Source: DASSKK01 sp035690495 (GTDB taxonomy: Bacteria > Actinomycetota > Actinomycetes > Propionibacteriales > Nocardioidaceae). From it: 21,806 nt of DNA. The translations under genes were made by a program, and so were the position numbers. This document shows, in pieces, positions 1 to 7,974 of the stretch. The notes beneath the pieces are model-generated. The model was not told the origin of the DNA and made no database searches. It worked only from the letters and a program-made list of their open reading frames with translations. The stretch is taken from NCBI GenBank assembly GCA_035690495.1, contig DASSKK010000024.1, forward strand, positions 1-21,806. Direction: 5' to 3'. The first letter of the stretch is position 1, and every line of letters starts with the position of its first letter.

Positions 1-1395
1 GAGGGTGAGACCGTGACCGAGGCCCGCTGCGGCATCGGCTACCTCCACACCGGCATCGAGAAGAACATGGAGTACCGCACCTGGGTGCAGGGCACGACGT
101 TCTGCACCCGGATGGACTACCTCTCGCCGTTCTACAACGAGGCCACCTACGCCTTCGGCGTGGAGCGGCTCCTCGACATCGAGGACGACGTCCCCGAGAA
201 GGCCCAGGTCATGCGGGTCCTGCTCATGGAGATCAACCGCATCTCCTCCCACCTGGTGGCGATCGCCACCGGTGGCATGGAGATCGGCGCGCTGACCGTC
301 ATGACCATCGGGTTCCGCGAGCGTGAGCTCGTGCTCGACCTGTTCGAGCTGATCACCGGCCTGCGGATGAACCACGCGTTCATCCGGCCGGGCGGCGTCG
401 CCCAGCGGATGCCCCCGGGCGCGCTGGACCAGATCCCGGAGAAGGCCCAGGTCATGCGGGTCCTCCTCATGGAGCTCAACCGCATCTCCAGCCACCTCGT
501 CGCGATCGCGACCGGCGGCATGGAGATCGGCGCGCTGACCGTGATGACGATCGGCTTCCGCGAGCGCGAGTGCGTGCTGGACCTGTTCGAGCTGATCACC
601 GGTCTGCGGATGAACCACGCGTTCATCCGCCCTGGCGGAGTCTCCCAGGACATGCCGCCGGGTGCCCTGGACCAGATCCGCGACTTCATCACGCTGATGA
701 AGAAGCGGCTGCCCGAGTACGCCGACCTGTGCAACGAGAACCCCATCTTCAAGGGCCGCCTGGAGGACGTCGGCTACCTCGACCTGTCGGGCTGCATGGC
801 GCTCGGGCTGTCGGGACCGATCCTGCGCGCCACCGGGTATCCGTGGGACCTACGCAAGACCCAGCCCTGCAGCGGCTACGAGGACTACGACTTCGACGTG
901 GTCACCTGGGACACCTGTGACGCCTACGGCCGGTTCCGGATCCGTCTGGAGGAGATGTGGCAGTCGCTGCGGATCATCGAGCAGTGCGCCGACCGGCTCG
1001 GGGGCCTCGAGGGCGCGCCGGTGATGGTCGCCGACAAGAAGATCGCCTGGCCGGCCAAGCTCGCGATCGGCAACGACGGGATGGGCAACAGTCTCGACCA
1101 CATCCGGCACATCATGGGCGAGTCGATGGAGGCCCTCATCCACCACTTCAAGCTGGTCACCGAAGGGTTCCGGGTCCCGGCGGGGCAGGCCTACGTGCCG
1201 ATCGAGTCGCCGCGCGGAGAGCTCGGGGCGCACGTCGTTTCCGACGGCGGCACACGGCCCTACCGCGCCCACTTCCGCGACCCGTCCTTCACGAACCTGC
1301 AGGCGACGTCGGTGATGAGCGAGGGTGGCCTGGTCGCCGACGTGATCGTCGCGATCGCCTCGATCGACCCGGTCATGGGAGGTGTCGACCGATGA
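1..1395 (+). CDS. nuoD: NADH-quinone oxidoreductase subunit D (NuoD), 5'-truncated, with an internal 81-codon duplication
   Basis: This is the 49-kDa subunit of the complex I peripheral arm, which forms the quinone-reduction cavity with NuoB and NuoH. The frame is open from base 1, so the gene starts upstream; the GTG at 13 is internal (T-E-A-R-C-G-I-G-Y is a normal mid-protein stretch). Counting that GTG as residue 1, the family block MDYLSP (residues 34-39) carries the tyrosine expected to contact quinone. The RPGG block occurs twice, at 125-128 and 206-209, because residues 61-141 are repeated as 142-222. The C-terminal part is typical, including WDLRKTQP, GDGMGN-like NDGMGNSLDHIR, ESPRGELG and the end DPVMGGVDR. 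The duplication makes the protein about 81 residues too long in a highly conserved helical core. Residue 286 is Cys where QPY is usual. The stop overlaps the nuoE start (ATGA). Family assignment is certain; whether the product is functional is not. Confidence 0.97.
   Translation, partial: EGETVTEARCGIGYLHTGIEKNMEYRTWVQGTTFCTRMDYLSPFYNEATYAFGVERLLDIEDDVPEKAQVMRVLLMEINRISSHLVAIATGGMEIGALTVMTIGFRERELVLDLFELITGLRMNHAFIRPGGVAQRMPPGALDQIPEKAQVMRVLLMELNRISSHLVAIATGGMEIGALTVMTIGFRERECVLDLFELITGLRMNHAFIRPGGVSQDMPPGALDQIRDFITLMKKRLPEYADLCNENPIFKGRLEDVGYLDLSGCMALGLSGPILRATGYPWDLRKTQPCSGYEDYDFDVVTWDTCDAYGRFRIRLEEMWQSLRIIEQCADRLGGLEGAPVMVADKKIAWPAKLAIGNDGMGNSLDHIRHIMGESMEALIHHFKLVTEGFRVPAGQAYVPIESPRGELGAHVVSDGGTRPYRAHFRDPSFTNLQATSVMSEGGLVADVIVAIASIDPVMGGVDR
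193..678 (+). repeat. Tandem in-frame duplication inside nuoD (two 243-base units)
   Basis: Unit 1 is 193-435 and unit 2 is 436-678, head to tail with no spacer. Each encodes 81 residues running from PEKAQVMRV to PPGALDQI. By hand count the units differ at about 27 of 243 bases (about 89% identical), but at only 4 of 81 residues: Ile/Leu, Leu/Cys, Ala/Ser and Arg/Asp. About 20 of the differences are synonymous. The junction joins GACCAGATC to CCGGAGAAG; the normal contexts GACCAGATCCGC and GACGTCCCCGAG share a short TCC microhomology. Unit 2 looks more family-like in MEL and QDMPP, while unit 1 has the usual Ala before Gln. Confidence 0.97.
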
Positions 1396-2246
1396 AGGAT
1401 GCCATCGACGAGCAGACGATGGCCGAGCTGCGGGAGATCATCGCGCGCTACCCGCAGCCCCGGTCGGCAATGCTGCCGATGCTGCACCTGCTGCAGAGCG
1501 TGGAAGGCCGGGTGACCTCGCGCGGCATCGAGACCTGTGCGGAGCTGCTCGACATCTCCGCCGCCGAGGTGGCCGGTGTCGCGACGTTCTACACGATGTA
1601 CAAGCGCCGCCCTGTCGGCGACTACCACGTGGGCGTCTGCACCAACACGCTGTGCGCGGTGATGGGCGGCGACGCGATCCTCGAGCGGCTCGAGGAGCAC
1701 CTCGGAATCGGCAACGACGAGACCACCGTTGAAGACGCCGCCGACGGTGCCGCCAAATCAATCACCTTGGAGCACGTCGAGTGCAACGCCGCCTGCGACT
1801 ACGCGCCGGTGGTGATGGTGAACTGGGAGTTCATGGACAACCAGACTCCCGAGTCGGCCACCGCACTCGTCGACGCGCTGCGCGCCGGCGAGGAGGTCAC
1901 CTCGACGCGCGGCCCGCGGATCTGCACGTGGAAGCAGGCCGAGCGCGTGCTCGCCGGCTTCCCCGACGACCGGGCGGACGAGGGCCCGGCGGGGGGACCG
2001 GCCACACTGGTGGGGCTCGCGATCGCCCGCGAGAACGGCTGGGTCGCGCCCGGAGGGTCGCGTGAGCGTCGGTCCGGAGGCACGTCGCAGCAGGCCCAGG
2101 AGTCGCTGTTCGACACCGAGCCGAGCAAGGCAGCAGAGCACAGCGACAGCGGCCGCGCCGAGGCGGACACGTTGGCCGACCCCGACCCGGGCAAGAGCGG
2201 CGGCCGCAAGGGCGGCGCACCCGTCGAGGAGGACGACCGTGGTTGA
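1392..2246 (+). CDS. nuoE: NADH-quinone oxidoreductase subunit E (NuoE, 24-kDa)
   Basis: Thioredoxin-like [2Fe-2S] subunit of the NADH-input module, holding cluster N1a next to NuoF. The ATG at 1392 overlaps the nuoD stop (ATGA) and is preceded by GGGAGG at 1377-1382. The protein has 284 residues. The helical N-terminal domain spans residues 1-75 and includes GVATFYTMY. The cluster ligands are C83 and C88 (C-x4-C) and C131 and C135 (C-x3-C), all present. From about residue 190 to the end lies a hydrophilic, Gly/Ser/Glu/Asp-rich tail absent from short bacterial NuoE proteins; long tails are familiar in actinobacterial members. The next gene, nuoF, overlaps its stop. Confidence 0.97.
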   Translation: MKDAIDEQTMAELREIIARYPQPRSAMLPMLHLLQSVEGRVTSRGIETCAELLDISAAEVAGVATFYTMYKRRPVGDYHVGVCTNTLCAVMGGDAILERLEEHLGIGNDETTVEDAADGAAKSITLEHVECNAACDYAPVVMVNWEFMDNQTPESATALVDALRAGEEVTSTRGPRICTWKQAERVLAGFPDDRADEGPAGGPATLVGLAIARENGWVAPGGSRERRSGGTSQQAQESLFDTEPSKAAEHSDSGRAEADTLADPDPGKSGGRKGGAPVEEDDRG

Positions 2247-3564
2247 CGCACTGACACCCGTGCTCTCCGACCTGTGGGACGCGGACCGACCGTGGACGCT
2301 GGAGACCTACCGGGACGCGGGAGGCTACTCCGCGCTCGACAAGGCGTTCGGGATGGAGCCGAGCGCGATCGTCGAGATGGTCAAGGACTCCGGCCTGCGC
2401 GGTCGCGGCGGCGCGGGCTTCCCCACCGGGATGAAGTGGGGGTTCATCCCGCAGGATCCGGACAAGCCCGGCGGCGACAAGCCGAAGTACCTCGTGGTCA
2501 ACGCCGACGAGTCCGAGCCGGGCACGTGCAAGGACATCCCGCTGATGATGGCCAACCCGCACGTGCTCGTCGAAGGGGTGATCATCTCCGCCTTCGCGAT
2601 CCGGGCCGAGCACGCGTTCATCTACGTGCGCGGTGAGGTCCTGCACGTCGTACGCCGTCTGCAGCGCGCGGTGCAGGAGGCCTACCTCGCCGGCCACCTC
2701 GGCACGGACATCCACGGCACCGGCTACAACCTCGAGCTGACCGTCCACGCCGGCGCGGGCGCCTACATCTGCGGCGAGGAGACCGCGCTGCTGGACTCCC
2801 TGGAGGGACGTCGCGGCCAGCCCCGGCTGCGGCCGCCGTTCCCCGCGGTCGCCGGCCTCTACGCCGCCCCGACCGTGATCAACAACGTGGAGACCATCGC
2901 CTCGGTCGTCCCGGTGGTGCGCAACGGACCCGAGTGGTTCGGGTCGATGGGCACCGAGAAGAGCAAGGGCATGACGCTCTACTCGCTGTCCGGGCACGTG
3001 GCGAAGCCGGGGCAGTACGAAGCCCCTCTCGGGGTCACCCTCCGCGAGCTGCTCGACATCGCAGGAGGAGTGCGCGAGGGGCACGAGCTGAAGTTCTGGA
3101 CCCCCGGCGGTTCGTCGACGCCGATCCTCACCGGCGAGCACCTCGACGTCCCGCTCGACTACGAGGCGGTCGGCGAGGCCGGCTCGATGCTCGGCACCAA
3201 GGCGCTGCAGATCTTCGACGAGACCACGTGCGTGGTGCGCGCGGTGCTGCGGTGGACCGAGTTCTACAAGCACGAGTCGTGCGGCAAGTGCACGCCGTGT
3301 CGTGAGGGCACCTGGTGGCTGGTGCAGGTGCTCGCCCGGCTGGAGCGGGGCGAGGGCACCGAGAACGACCTCGAGGTGCTGCTCGACCAGTGCGACAACA
3401 TCCTGGGCCGGGCCTTCTGCGCCCTCGGCGACGGAGCCACGAGCCCGATCACCAGCTCCATCCAGTACTTCCGCGAGGAGTACCTCCAGCATCTGACCGA
3501 GGGTGGCTGCCCGTTCGACCCGGCCGCATCGACCCTGTTCGCGAAGGAAGGTGCCACTGCATGA
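2239..3564 (+). CDS. nuoF: NADH-quinone oxidoreductase subunit F (NuoF, 51-kDa, FMN and NADH site)
   Basis: Cytoplasmic subunit that oxidises NADH through FMN and passes electrons to a [4Fe-4S] cluster (N3). The GTG at 2239 was chosen because GAGGAGGA at 2226-2233 lies just upstream and it overlaps the nuoE stop by 8 bases; the frame upstream is the out-of-phase nuoE tail. The protein has 441 residues, normal for the family. The glycine-rich FMN/NADH motif GRGGAGFP is at residues 55-62 and ADESEPGT follows. GAYICGEETALL begins the second Rossmann-type segment. The N3 ligands are C348, C351 and C354 (ESCGKCTPC) and C394 (FCALGD), all intact. The stop overlaps the nuoG start (ATGA). Confidence 0.98.
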   Translation: MVDALTPVLSDLWDADRPWTLETYRDAGGYSALDKAFGMEPSAIVEMVKDSGLRGRGGAGFPTGMKWGFIPQDPDKPGGDKPKYLVVNADESEPGTCKDIPLMMANPHVLVEGVIISAFAIRAEHAFIYVRGEVLHVVRRLQRAVQEAYLAGHLGTDIHGTGYNLELTVHAGAGAYICGEETALLDSLEGRRGQPRLRPPFPAVAGLYAAPTVINNVETIASVVPVVRNGPEWFGSMGTEKSKGMTLYSLSGHVAKPGQYEAPLGVTLRELLDIAGGVREGHELKFWTPGGSSTPILTGEHLDVPLDYEAVGEAGSMLGTKALQIFDETTCVVRAVLRWTEFYKHESCGKCTPCREGTWWLVQVLARLERGEGTENDLEVLLDQCDNILGRAFCALGDGATSPITSSIQYFREEYLQHLTEGGCPFDPAASTLFAKEGATA

Positions 3565-6056
3565 GCACCGACGCCGTCGAGAAGAGTGAACTGGTCACGC
3601 TGACCATCGACGACGTGGAGGTCAGCGTGCCCAAGGGGACGCTGGTGATCCGCGCCGCCGAGCAGATCGGCGTGCAGATCCCCCGCTTCTGCGACCATCC
3701 GCTGCTCGAGCCGGTCGGCGCCTGCCGGCAGTGCCTCGTCGAGGTGCTCGACGCGGGCAACGGGCGGGGGATGCCCAAGCCGCCTGCCTCGTGCACGCTC
3801 GCCGTCGCCGACGGCATGGTGGTGCGCACCCAGGCCACCTCCAAGGTCGCCGACAAGGCCCAGCAGGGCACGATGGAGTTCCTGCTGATCAACCACCCGC
3901 TGGACTGCCCGATGTGCGACAAGGGCGGCGAGTGCCCCCTGCAGAACCAGGCGATGTCCAACGGGCGCGGGGAGTCGCGCTACATCGAGGAGAAGCGGAC
4001 CTACCCCAAGCCGATCAACATCTCCACCCAGGTGCTGCTGGACCGGGAGCGCTGCGTGCTGTGCGCCCGCTGCACCCGGTTCTCCGAGCAGATCGCCGGC
4101 GACCCGTTCATCGAGATGATCGAGCGCGGCGCCCTCCAGCAGGTCGGCATCTACGAGAACGAGCCGTTCGACTCCTACTTCTCCGGCAACACGATCCAGG
4201 TCTGTCCGGTCGGTGCGCTGACGTCCTCGTCTTACCGCTTCCGCTCCCGCCCGTTCGACCTGGTCTCGACACCGTCGGTGGGCGAGCACGACGCGTGCGG
4301 CTCCGCGATCCGCGTCGACCACCGTCGCGGCAAGGTGATGCGCCGACTGTCCGGCAACGACCCCGAGGTCAACGAGGAGTGGATCACCGACAAGGACCGG
4401 TTCGCGTTCACCTACGCGCAGTCCGGCGACCGGATCGAGACTCCGCTCGTGCGTGACGAGGAGTCAGGCGAGCTTCGCCCCGCGTCCTGGCCGGCGGCGT
4501 TCGCCGTGGCCGCCCGGGGCCTGGCGGCAGCGGGAGAGCGCGGTGGGGTCGGCGTACTCACCGGCGGGCGGCTCACCGCGGAGGACGCCTACGCCTACTC
4601 GAAGTTCGCCCGCGTCGCCCTCGACACCAACGACATCGACTTCCGTGCCCGGCCGCACACCCCCGAGGAGGCCGGCTTCCTCGCCGCTCTGGTCGCCGGA
4701 CGCGGCCTTGGTGTCGAGTACGCCGACCTCGAGGGCGCCTCGTCGGTGCTGCTCGTCGGCCTCGAGCCCGAGGACGAGGCGGGCACGATCTTCCTTCGGC
4801 TCCGCAAGGCGGCGCGTGCCAGTGGCCGCAAGCCGGTGCTCTCCATTGCGCCGTTCACCAGCCCGGGACTGCGCAAGATGCACGGCACGCTGGTCCGCAC
4901 AGCCCCGGGCGACGAGCCGAGGGCGCTCGACGAGACGGAGCTCGACCGCGACGCGGTGATCCTGGTCGGTGAGCGGGTCGCGGAGGTCCCCGGCGGGCTC
5001 ACCGCTGCGGCCCGGCTCGCCGCTCGCACCGGCGCCCGGATGGCCTGGGTGCCGCGCCGCGCCGGCGACCGCGGCGCCCTGGACGCCGGCTGCCTGCCGC
5101 AGCTGCTTCCCGGTGGCCGGCTGGTCGACGACGCTGCCGCTCGTGTGGACATCGGCACCGTCTGGGGCGCCACGGTGCCTTCCGCGCCGGGACGGGACGG
5201 CGCTGCGATCCTCGCTGCGGCCGCTGCCGGCGAGCTCGGCGGCCTCGTCGTCGCCGGCGTCGACCCGGTCGACCTCGCCGATCCCCGCGCCGGTGCCGCG
5301 CTGGACGCCGCCGGCTTCCTGGTCAGCCTGGAGCTGCGCGAGTCCGCGGTCACCGAGCGGGCCGACGTGGTCTTCCCGGTCGCGCCCGCGGTCAACAAGG
5401 CAGGCACGTTCGTGAACTGGGAGGGACGGCCGCGACCGTTCGAGACGGTCATGCCCGAGCCCGCCGCCCTTCCCGACCTGCGCGTCCTGGCCGGCATCGC
5501 CGAAGAGATGGGTCCCGGCCTCGGCTTCCGCACCGTCCAGGAAGCCCGCACAGAGATGGCAGAAATAGGCGAGTGGGATGGGGAGCGGGCGACTTTCCCG
5601 GGCAGGTCGGAGGCATCGGAGGCCGAGACGTCGGCGGCGGCCGGACCCTCGGGCCTCGCAAGCTCGGCCCTCACGCCAGACCCGGCCACGACCGCCACCG
5701 ACGCCCCAGCCTCCTCCGCCTCCTCCGTGTCGGGGAGCGCCGTCCAGGCTGTGCTGGCCAGCTGGAAGCAGATGGTCGATGACGGGCGGATGCAGGACGG
5801 CGACCCCGCGTACAAGGGGACTGCACGCAAGCCGGTGCTGCTGGTGTCCGCCGCGATGCTCGAGCGGCTCGGCGTACCCGAGGGTGCTCTCGTCGAGCTG
5901 ACCGGCACGGTCGGATCGGTGGTGCTGCCTGCGAAGGTCGCCGACCTGCCCGACGGTGTCTGCTGGACGGCGACGAACTCCGGCGGCGTCAACCTTGCGC
6001 GGGACGTGGGTGTCCATACCGGATCCGTGGTGCGACTCGAAGGAGGGCCGGCGTGA
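3561..6056 (+). CDS. nuoG: NADH-quinone oxidoreductase subunit G (NuoG, 75-kDa), lacking N7 ligands
   Basis: Largest peripheral-arm subunit, carrying electrons from NuoF towards NuoI. The ATG at 3561 overlaps the nuoF stop; GAAGGAAGG at 3543-3551 is the ribosome site. The protein has 831 residues. The N-terminal ferredoxin fold holds N1b (C44, C55, C58, C78). Cluster N5 uses H112, C116, C119 and C125. Cluster N4 uses C165, C168, C171 and C215. Where N7-containing relatives have CxxCxxxC, this protein reads SVGEHDACGSAI (only C246), and the distal Cys position reads EEWITDK, so N7 should be absent. A molybdopterin-oxidoreductase-like domain without obvious catalytic cysteines follows (about 250-680). 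An Ala/Ser/Thr-rich linker lies at about 680-735, then a short C-terminal domain. A rare ATA codon occurs at 5565-5567, just before the linker. Confidence 0.97.
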   Translation: MSTDAVEKSELVTLTIDDVEVSVPKGTLVIRAAEQIGVQIPRFCDHPLLEPVGACRQCLVEVLDAGNGRGMPKPPASCTLAVADGMVVRTQATSKVADKAQQGTMEFLLINHPLDCPMCDKGGECPLQNQAMSNGRGESRYIEEKRTYPKPINISTQVLLDRERCVLCARCTRFSEQIAGDPFIEMIERGALQQVGIYENEPFDSYFSGNTIQVCPVGALTSSSYRFRSRPFDLVSTPSVGEHDACGSAIRVDHRRGKVMRRLSGNDPEVNEEWITDKDRFAFTYAQSGDRIETPLVRDEESGELRPASWPAAFAVAARGLAAAGERGGVGVLTGGRLTAEDAYAYSKFARVALDTNDIDFRARPHTPEEAGFLAALVAGRGLGVEYADLEGASSVLLVGLEPEDEAGTIFLRLRKAARASGRKPVLSIAPFTSPGLRKMHGTLVRTAPGDEPRALDETELDRDAVILVGERVAEVPGGLTAAARLAARTGARMAWVPRRAGDRGALDAGCLPQLLPGGRLVDDAAARVDIGTVWGATVPSAPGRDGAAILAAAAAGELGGLVVAGVDPVDLADPRAGAALDAAGFLVSLELRESAVTERADVVFPVAPAVNKAGTFVNWEGRPRPFETVMPEPAALPDLRVLAGIAEEMGPGLGFRTVQEARTEMAEIGEWDGERATFPGRSEASEAETSAAAGPSGLASSALTPDPATTATDAPASSASSVSGSAVQAVLASWKQMVDDGRMQDGDPAYKGTARKPVLLVSAAMLERLGVPEGALVELTGTVGSVVLPAKVADLPDGVCWTATNSGGVNLARDVGVHTGSVVRLEGGPA

Positions 6057-7414
6057 TCCCCGGCATGACACTGGTGCGCACCGCCGACGACCTGTCGGCG
6101 TTCGGGCACGACCCGATCTGGGTGATCATCGTCAAGGCGATCCTGATCTTCGTCATCCTCGTGCTGCTGACGCTGTTCAACATCTGGTTCGAGCGGCGGG
6201 TGGTGGCCCGCATGCAGCACCGGATCGGGCCGAACGTGCATGGTCCGTTCGGGTTGCTGCAGTCGCTCGCCGACGGCGTGAAGCTGGCGCTGAAGGAAGA
6301 CATCATCCCGAAGTCGGCGGACAAGATCGTGTTCCTCATCGCCCCGGTGATGTCCACAGTGCCCGCGTTCCTGGCGTTCGCCGTCATCCCGTTCGGGCCC
6401 GAGGTGCGCATCCCGTTCACGGACATCCACACGCCGCTGCAGCTCACGGACATGCCGGTCGGTGTGCTGTTCATCCTGGCGATCAGCTCGATCGGCATCT
6501 ACGGCATCGTGCTCGGTGGATGGTCGTCGGGCTCGACGTACTCCCTGCTGGGTGGACTGCGCAGCTCGGCGCAGATGATCTCCTACGAGGTCGCGATGGG
6601 CCTCGCGCTGGTCGCGGTGTTCCTGTACGCGGGCTCGCTGTCGACCTCGCAGATCGTGGACGCGCAGTCGAACCTGTGGTTCGGGGTGATCCTGATCCCC
6701 TCGTTCGTCATCTACGTGATCTCGATGGTGGGCGAGACGAACCGCGCGCCGTTCGACCTCCCGGAGGCCGAGGGCGAGCTGGTCGGTGGCTTCCACACCG
6801 AGTACTCCTCGCTGAAGTTCGCCCTGTTCTTCCTCGCCGAGTACGTCAACATGGTGACGGTCGCCGCGCTGGCCACCACGCTCTTCCTCGGCGGCTGGCG
6901 GGCGCCGTGGCCGCTGTCGTTGTGGGGCGAGGCCAACCAGGACTACTGGCCGTTCCTGTGGTTCATCATCAAGGTGATGATCTTCGTGTTCATCTTCATC
7001 TGGCTGCGGGGGACCCTGCCCCGGATGCGGTACGACCAGTTCATGAAGCTCGGCTGGAAGCGGCTGATCCCCATCTCGCTGGTGTGGATCGTGCTGGTGG
7101 CGGCGATCCGTGCCGCCAGCCTGGAGTCCACCTTCAGGCGGGACTACATCTATGCCGCGATCGGCGTGGTGGTGGTGCTGTTCCTGGTGCTGTTCTTCGT
7201 CGGCGGCGAGGAAGAGGAAGCCGCGGAAACGTCCTCAGAGGCGCCCGGTGCGGGGGACGGGGATCGGGCCCGGCCGGCGTTCGACGCGTTCGCCGGGGGC
7301 TACCCCGTGCCGCCGATGCCCGGCCAGGTGGTCGACCACGACCGGTCGGGTGAGACCGTCACCGTGGGGGCCGGGACCGACACAGACAGCACATCGACCA
7401 AGGAGAGCGAGTAA
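6053..7414 (+). CDS. nuoH: NADH-quinone oxidoreductase subunit H (NuoH)
   Basis: Membrane subunit that docks the peripheral arm and forms the membrane end of the quinone channel. The GTG at 6053 overlaps the nuoG stop (GTGA) and sits 5 bases after AAGGAGGG (6040-6047); the ATG at 6065 would be too far from that site. The protein has 453 residues with about nine hydrophobic segments. ERRVVARMQHRIGPN follows the first helix. The acidic loop ETNRAPFDLPEAEGELV has E228, E238, E240 and E242, the usual quinone-cavity glutamates. After about residue 385 comes a hydrophilic tail starting GGEEEEAAE and containing YPVPPMPG, which makes the protein much longer than E. coli NuoH. Compare the divergent second copy at 20969. 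Confidence 0.97.
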   Translation: MIPGMTLVRTADDLSAFGHDPIWVIIVKAILIFVILVLLTLFNIWFERRVVARMQHRIGPNVHGPFGLLQSLADGVKLALKEDIIPKSADKIVFLIAPVMSTVPAFLAFAVIPFGPEVRIPFTDIHTPLQLTDMPVGVLFILAISSIGIYGIVLGGWSSGSTYSLLGGLRSSAQMISYEVAMGLALVAVFLYAGSLSTSQIVDAQSNLWFGVILIPSFVIYVISMVGETNRAPFDLPEAEGELVGGFHTEYSSLKFALFFLAEYVNMVTVAALATTLFLGGWRAPWPLSLWGEANQDYWPFLWFIIKVMIFVFIFIWLRGTLPRMRYDQFMKLGWKRLIPISLVWIVLVAAIRAASLESTFRRDYIYAAIGVVVVLFLVLFFVGGEEEEAAETSSEAPGAGDGDRARPAFDAFAGGYPVPPMPGQVVDHDRSGETVTVGAGTDTDSTSTKESE

Positions 7415-7971
7415 TGCCGACGCTCAAGGAGCAGTTCTGGGACCCGGTCGCGGGCTTCGGGGTGACGTTCCGGACGATGTTCAAGAAGGTCGTCACCGAG
7501 CAGTACCCCTTCGAGAAGAAGCCGACCGCCCCTCGCTTCCACGGCAGGCACCAGCTGAACCGGTGGCCGGACGGGCTGGAGAAGTGCATCGGCTGCGAGC
7601 TGTGCGCCTGGGCGTGCCCGGCCGACGCGATCTACGTCGAGGGTGCGTCCAACACGCAGAACGAGCGGTACTCGCCGGGGGAGCGCTACGGCCGGGTCTA
7701 CCAGATCAACTACCTGCGCTGCATCCTGTGCGGGCTGTGCATCGAGGCCTGCCCGACCCGGGCGCTGACCATGACCAACGAGTACGAGTTGGCCGACAAC
7801 AACCGGGCCGACCTGATCTACGAGAAGCAGGACCTGATGGCGCCGCTGCTGCCGGGGATGGAGCAGCCGCCGCACGCGATGATGCTCGGTGACGACGAGA
7901 CCGACTACTACCGGGGCACGTTCAACCCGTCGTCGGCCGGCGGGCCGCGCGCCCGTGAGAGCGAGGGCTGA
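7414..7971 (+). CDS. nuoI: NADH-quinone oxidoreductase subunit I (NuoI, 23-kDa, two [4Fe-4S])
   Basis: Ferredoxin-like subunit that relays electrons through clusters N6a and N6b to NuoB. The ATG at 7414 shares one base with the nuoH TAA stop (TAATG), and AAGGAGA at 7400-7406 gives correct spacing. The protein has 185 residues. Two classical 8Fe ferredoxin motifs are complete: C58-x2-C61-x2-C64-x3-C68 (CIGCELCAWACP) and C103-x2-C106-x2-C109-x3-C113 (CILCGLCIEACP). The C-terminal third is hydrophilic, with GDDETDYYRG, and is longer than in compact NuoI proteins. nuoJ begins three bases after the stop. Confidence 0.98.
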   Translation: MPTLKEQFWDPVAGFGVTFRTMFKKVVTEQYPFEKKPTAPRFHGRHQLNRWPDGLEKCIGCELCAWACPADAIYVEGASNTQNERYSPGERYGRVYQINYLRCILCGLCIEACPTRALTMTNEYELADNNRADLIYEKQDLMAPLLPGMEQPPHAMMLGDDETDYYRGTFNPSSAGGPRARESEG

Positions 7972-7974
7972 GCG

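Noticed and set aside
147..752. Minus-strand frame with two similar halves opposite nuoD
   Set aside because: The internal repetition only mirrors the duplication in nuoD; the protein has no recognisable features.
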